A stretch of 6,975 nucleotides of DNA from Chloroflexota bacterium (GTDB lineage: Bacteria; Chloroflexota; Anaerolineae; Aggregatilineales; Phototrophicaceae): the NCBI GenBank assembly GCA_010092805.1, contig JAADYY010000094.1, positions 1 through 6,975 on the forward strand, written 5' to 3'. Below the pieces are notes generated by a model that had not been told where the DNA came from, did no database searches, and saw only the letters and a list, made by a program, of their open reading frames with translations. The position numbers and the translations under genes are program-made. This document shows, one piece after another, positions 6,338 to 6,975 of this stretch (the stretch's first letter is position 1; each line of letters begins with the position of its first letter).

Positions 6338-6368
6338 CTAGCGCAGCGCCGAAAAAACCTGCTATAAT
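6338..6368 (+). promoter_or_regulatory. Promoter of the tRNA cluster
   Basis: A consensus TATAAT lies at 6363-6368 in a locally AT-rich stretch. CTAGCGC begins at 6338, 25 bases upstream, in place of a recognisable TTGACA. The predicted start near 6375 would give a leader of about 70 bases before tRNA-Pro at 6445, to be removed by RNase P. No other promoter-like sequence is seen nearer the tRNAs. Confidence 0.6.
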
Positions 6369-6444
6369 AAATCACGTCTGCTGGCAGCGGAGCCACGCCG
6401 TTGATCACACAGCAGCCAACGCACGCAAACACACGTCAGGCAGC

Positions 6445-6517
6445 CGGGGTGTAGCGCAGTTGGTAGCGTGCCGTGTTTGGGACGCGGAGGTCCCGGGTTC
6501 GAGTCCCGGCACCCCGA
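6445..6517 (+). tRNA. tRNA-Pro (TGG)
   Basis: A full cloverleaf of 73 bases folds: acceptor cggggtg with caccccg, D-stem gcgc with gcgt, anticodon stem ccgtg with cgcgg, loop tttggga (anticodon TGG at 6478-6480), T-stem ccggg with cccgg around ttcgagt, discriminator A. It reads CCN proline codons. The CCA end is not encoded. It is the first gene of a cluster of three; the gap to the next is 19 bases. Confidence 0.97.
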
Positions 6518-6536
6518 CAACGTGTGGAGTGCGCCT

Positions 6537-6607
6537 GCGGGTATGGTGTAGTGGTAACACACGACCCTTCCAAGGTCTTGTCGCCGGTTCGAGTCCGGCT
6601 ACCCGCT
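6537..6607 (+). tRNA. tRNA-Gly (TCC)
   Basis: A 71-base cloverleaf: acceptor gcgggta with tacccgc, D-stem gtgt with acac, anticodon loop cttccaa (TCC at 6569-6571), T-stem gccgg with ccggc. The outermost anticodon-stem pair is a C-U mismatch (cgacc with ggtct). The short variable loop fits Gly. CCA is not encoded. Only seven bases separate it from the next tRNA. Confidence 0.96.
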
Positions 6608-6614
6608 TTGACCC

Positions 6615-6686
6615 GGGCCTATAGCTCAATGGCAGAGCAGCTGGCTCATAACCGGTTGGTTCTTGGTTCGAGTCCAAGTGGGCCCA
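6615..6686 (+). tRNA. tRNA with CAT anticodon (elongator Met, or Ile2 if lysidine-modified)
   Basis: A 72-base cloverleaf: acceptor gggccta with tgggccc (one G-U), D-stem gctc with gagc, anticodon stem gctgg with ccggt, loop ctcataa (CAT at 6647-6649), T-stem cttgg with ccaag. The paired first base and the lack of the three-GC-pair anticodon stem exclude initiator tRNA. Elongator Met and Ile2 (C34 changed to lysidine by TilS) both carry CAT, and I cannot separate them from this sequence alone. CCA is not encoded. Confidence 0.93.
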
Positions 6687-6763
6687 CCTGCTTTCACGCT
6701 GTCATCCAACCAGGGCGATTGCATCAAAACTCACCAATGCTGGGTGCAGGCCCTCAGCGTCTC

Positions 6764-6783
6764 GTTCCCCTGCGTTCCCCTGC
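6764..6783. repeat. 10-bp tandem duplication
   Basis: The unit gttcccctgc occurs twice in perfect succession (6764-6773 and 6774-6783). It is non-coding, with no known role. Confidence 0.9.
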
Positions 6784-6852
6784 TCCAGAAGCCACCGGCG
6801 CCCGCGCTTGTGGCGCTGGGCAAGGGGGAGGCACGGCGTCTGGTAAAGTTCT

Positions 6853-6896
6853 ACCAACGACCAAAACCGCAGAACGAATTTGATGCGTTTGCCCTG
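6853..6896 (+). repeat. Dispersed 44-bp repeat, copy B
   Basis: This is the second copy of the element at 1509-1552, in the same orientation, with four substitutions in 44 bases. A short hairpin (tggta 6841-6845, loop aagttc, tacca 6852-6856) ends on its first bases. Copy A likewise starts in the right arm of an inverted repeat. It lies downstream of the tRNA cluster in non-coding DNA. Confidence 0.85.
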
Positions 6897-6940
6897 GTCA
6901 GCCAATGCCCATCACGGTGATCGCAGCGTGCAGCCGTTGC

Positions 6941-6956
6941 GCAAATTCGCAAATTC
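6941..6956. repeat. 8-bp tandem duplication
   Basis: The unit gcaaattc is repeated exactly (6941-6948, 6949-6956) in a locally AT-rich stretch near the right edge. It may be part of an upstream region of a gene beyond the window, but this cannot be judged here. Confidence 0.85.
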
Positions 6957-6975
6957 CTCTTAAACAACCGGCCAA

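Larger units (their letters stand above)
6072..6444. other. Divergent intergenic region between the esterase gene and the tRNA cluster
   Basis: This stretch of about 370 bases has no convincing protein gene. The open frames across it (minus strand to 6298, plus strand 6178-6624) lack recognisable domains, and the latter runs through tRNA genes. It contains the upstream part of the esterase promoter, a nested inverted repeat (6154-6232) and the tRNA promoter (6338-6368). The rest is featureless to me. Confidence 0.7.
6687..6975. other. Non-coding right end of the window
   Basis: No protein gene is supported here; the open frames crossing it begin inside tRNA genes or lack a start context. It holds a 10-bp tandem pair, repeat copy B and an 8-bp tandem pair, each listed separately. 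No terminator hairpin with a T-tract is visible behind the tRNA cluster. Confidence 0.6.

Noticed and set aside
6178..6624. Plus-strand open frame of 148 residues, with others to 6920
   Set aside because: It runs through the tRNA genes and is an artefact of their GC-rich sequence.
6615..6686. Initiator tRNA-fMet
   Set aside because: The first acceptor pair is G-C rather than mismatched, and the anticodon stem lacks the three consecutive G-C pairs.
6764..6956. CRISPR array or iteron origin suggested by short repeats
   Set aside because: Each repeat occurs only twice, in direct contact without spacers, and no cas or replication gene is present.

Overview
This 6,975-base window is GC-rich chromosomal DNA, most likely from a member of the Chloroflexota (Anaerolineae-like). 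That placement is an inference. It rests on the style of three proteins: a secreted SH3-domain protein with a Cys-rich N-terminus, a MPTPFTHL-type zinc-dependent phospholipase C-like protein, and a small secreted protein with a FSLDYPADW motif. It also rests on intergenic repeats of a kind common in that phylum. I see no phage, IS, plasmid or CRISPR hallmark, and no evidence for a new defence or mobile system.

Left part, plus strand (2-4222). The 3' portion of a secreted multidomain protein (SH3 plus a YfaP/DUF2135-like C-terminal domain) runs in from the left edge and ends at 1402. A 265-base spacer follows, holding a strong hairpin, copy A of a dispersed 44-bp repeat and a possible terminator. 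Next comes a well-supported trehalose synthase (treS, 1668-3491) with an unusual Ala/Pro/Thr/Asp-rich tail. A secreted protein of unknown function (3506-4222) follows after only 14 bases and is probably co-transcribed with treS.

Middle part, minus strand (4242-6058). Two co-directional genes converge on the treS pair. A predicted lipoprotein of the alpha/beta-hydrolase (esterase D-like) type is upstream (6058-5066). A Zn-dependent phospholipase C-like protein is downstream (5000-4242). The esterase has a consensus TATAAT only a few bases before its best ATG, so its mRNA could be leaderless.

Right part (6072-6975). A non-coding stretch holds a nested inverted repeat and a promoter. It is followed by a tight three-gene tRNA cluster on the plus strand: Pro-TGG, Gly-TCC and a CAT tRNA (elongator Met or Ile2). 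None of the three encodes CCA. The last 289 bases are non-coding and carry copy B of the 44-bp repeat plus two short tandem duplications.

Functionally, treS is the only gene with a clear metabolic role (maltose to trehalose). The others are envelope or secreted proteins and translation RNAs, and nothing in the sequence joins them into one pathway. The points most worth checking are the dispersed repeat, the promoter architecture shared by the esterase and the tRNA cluster, and the TreS tail.
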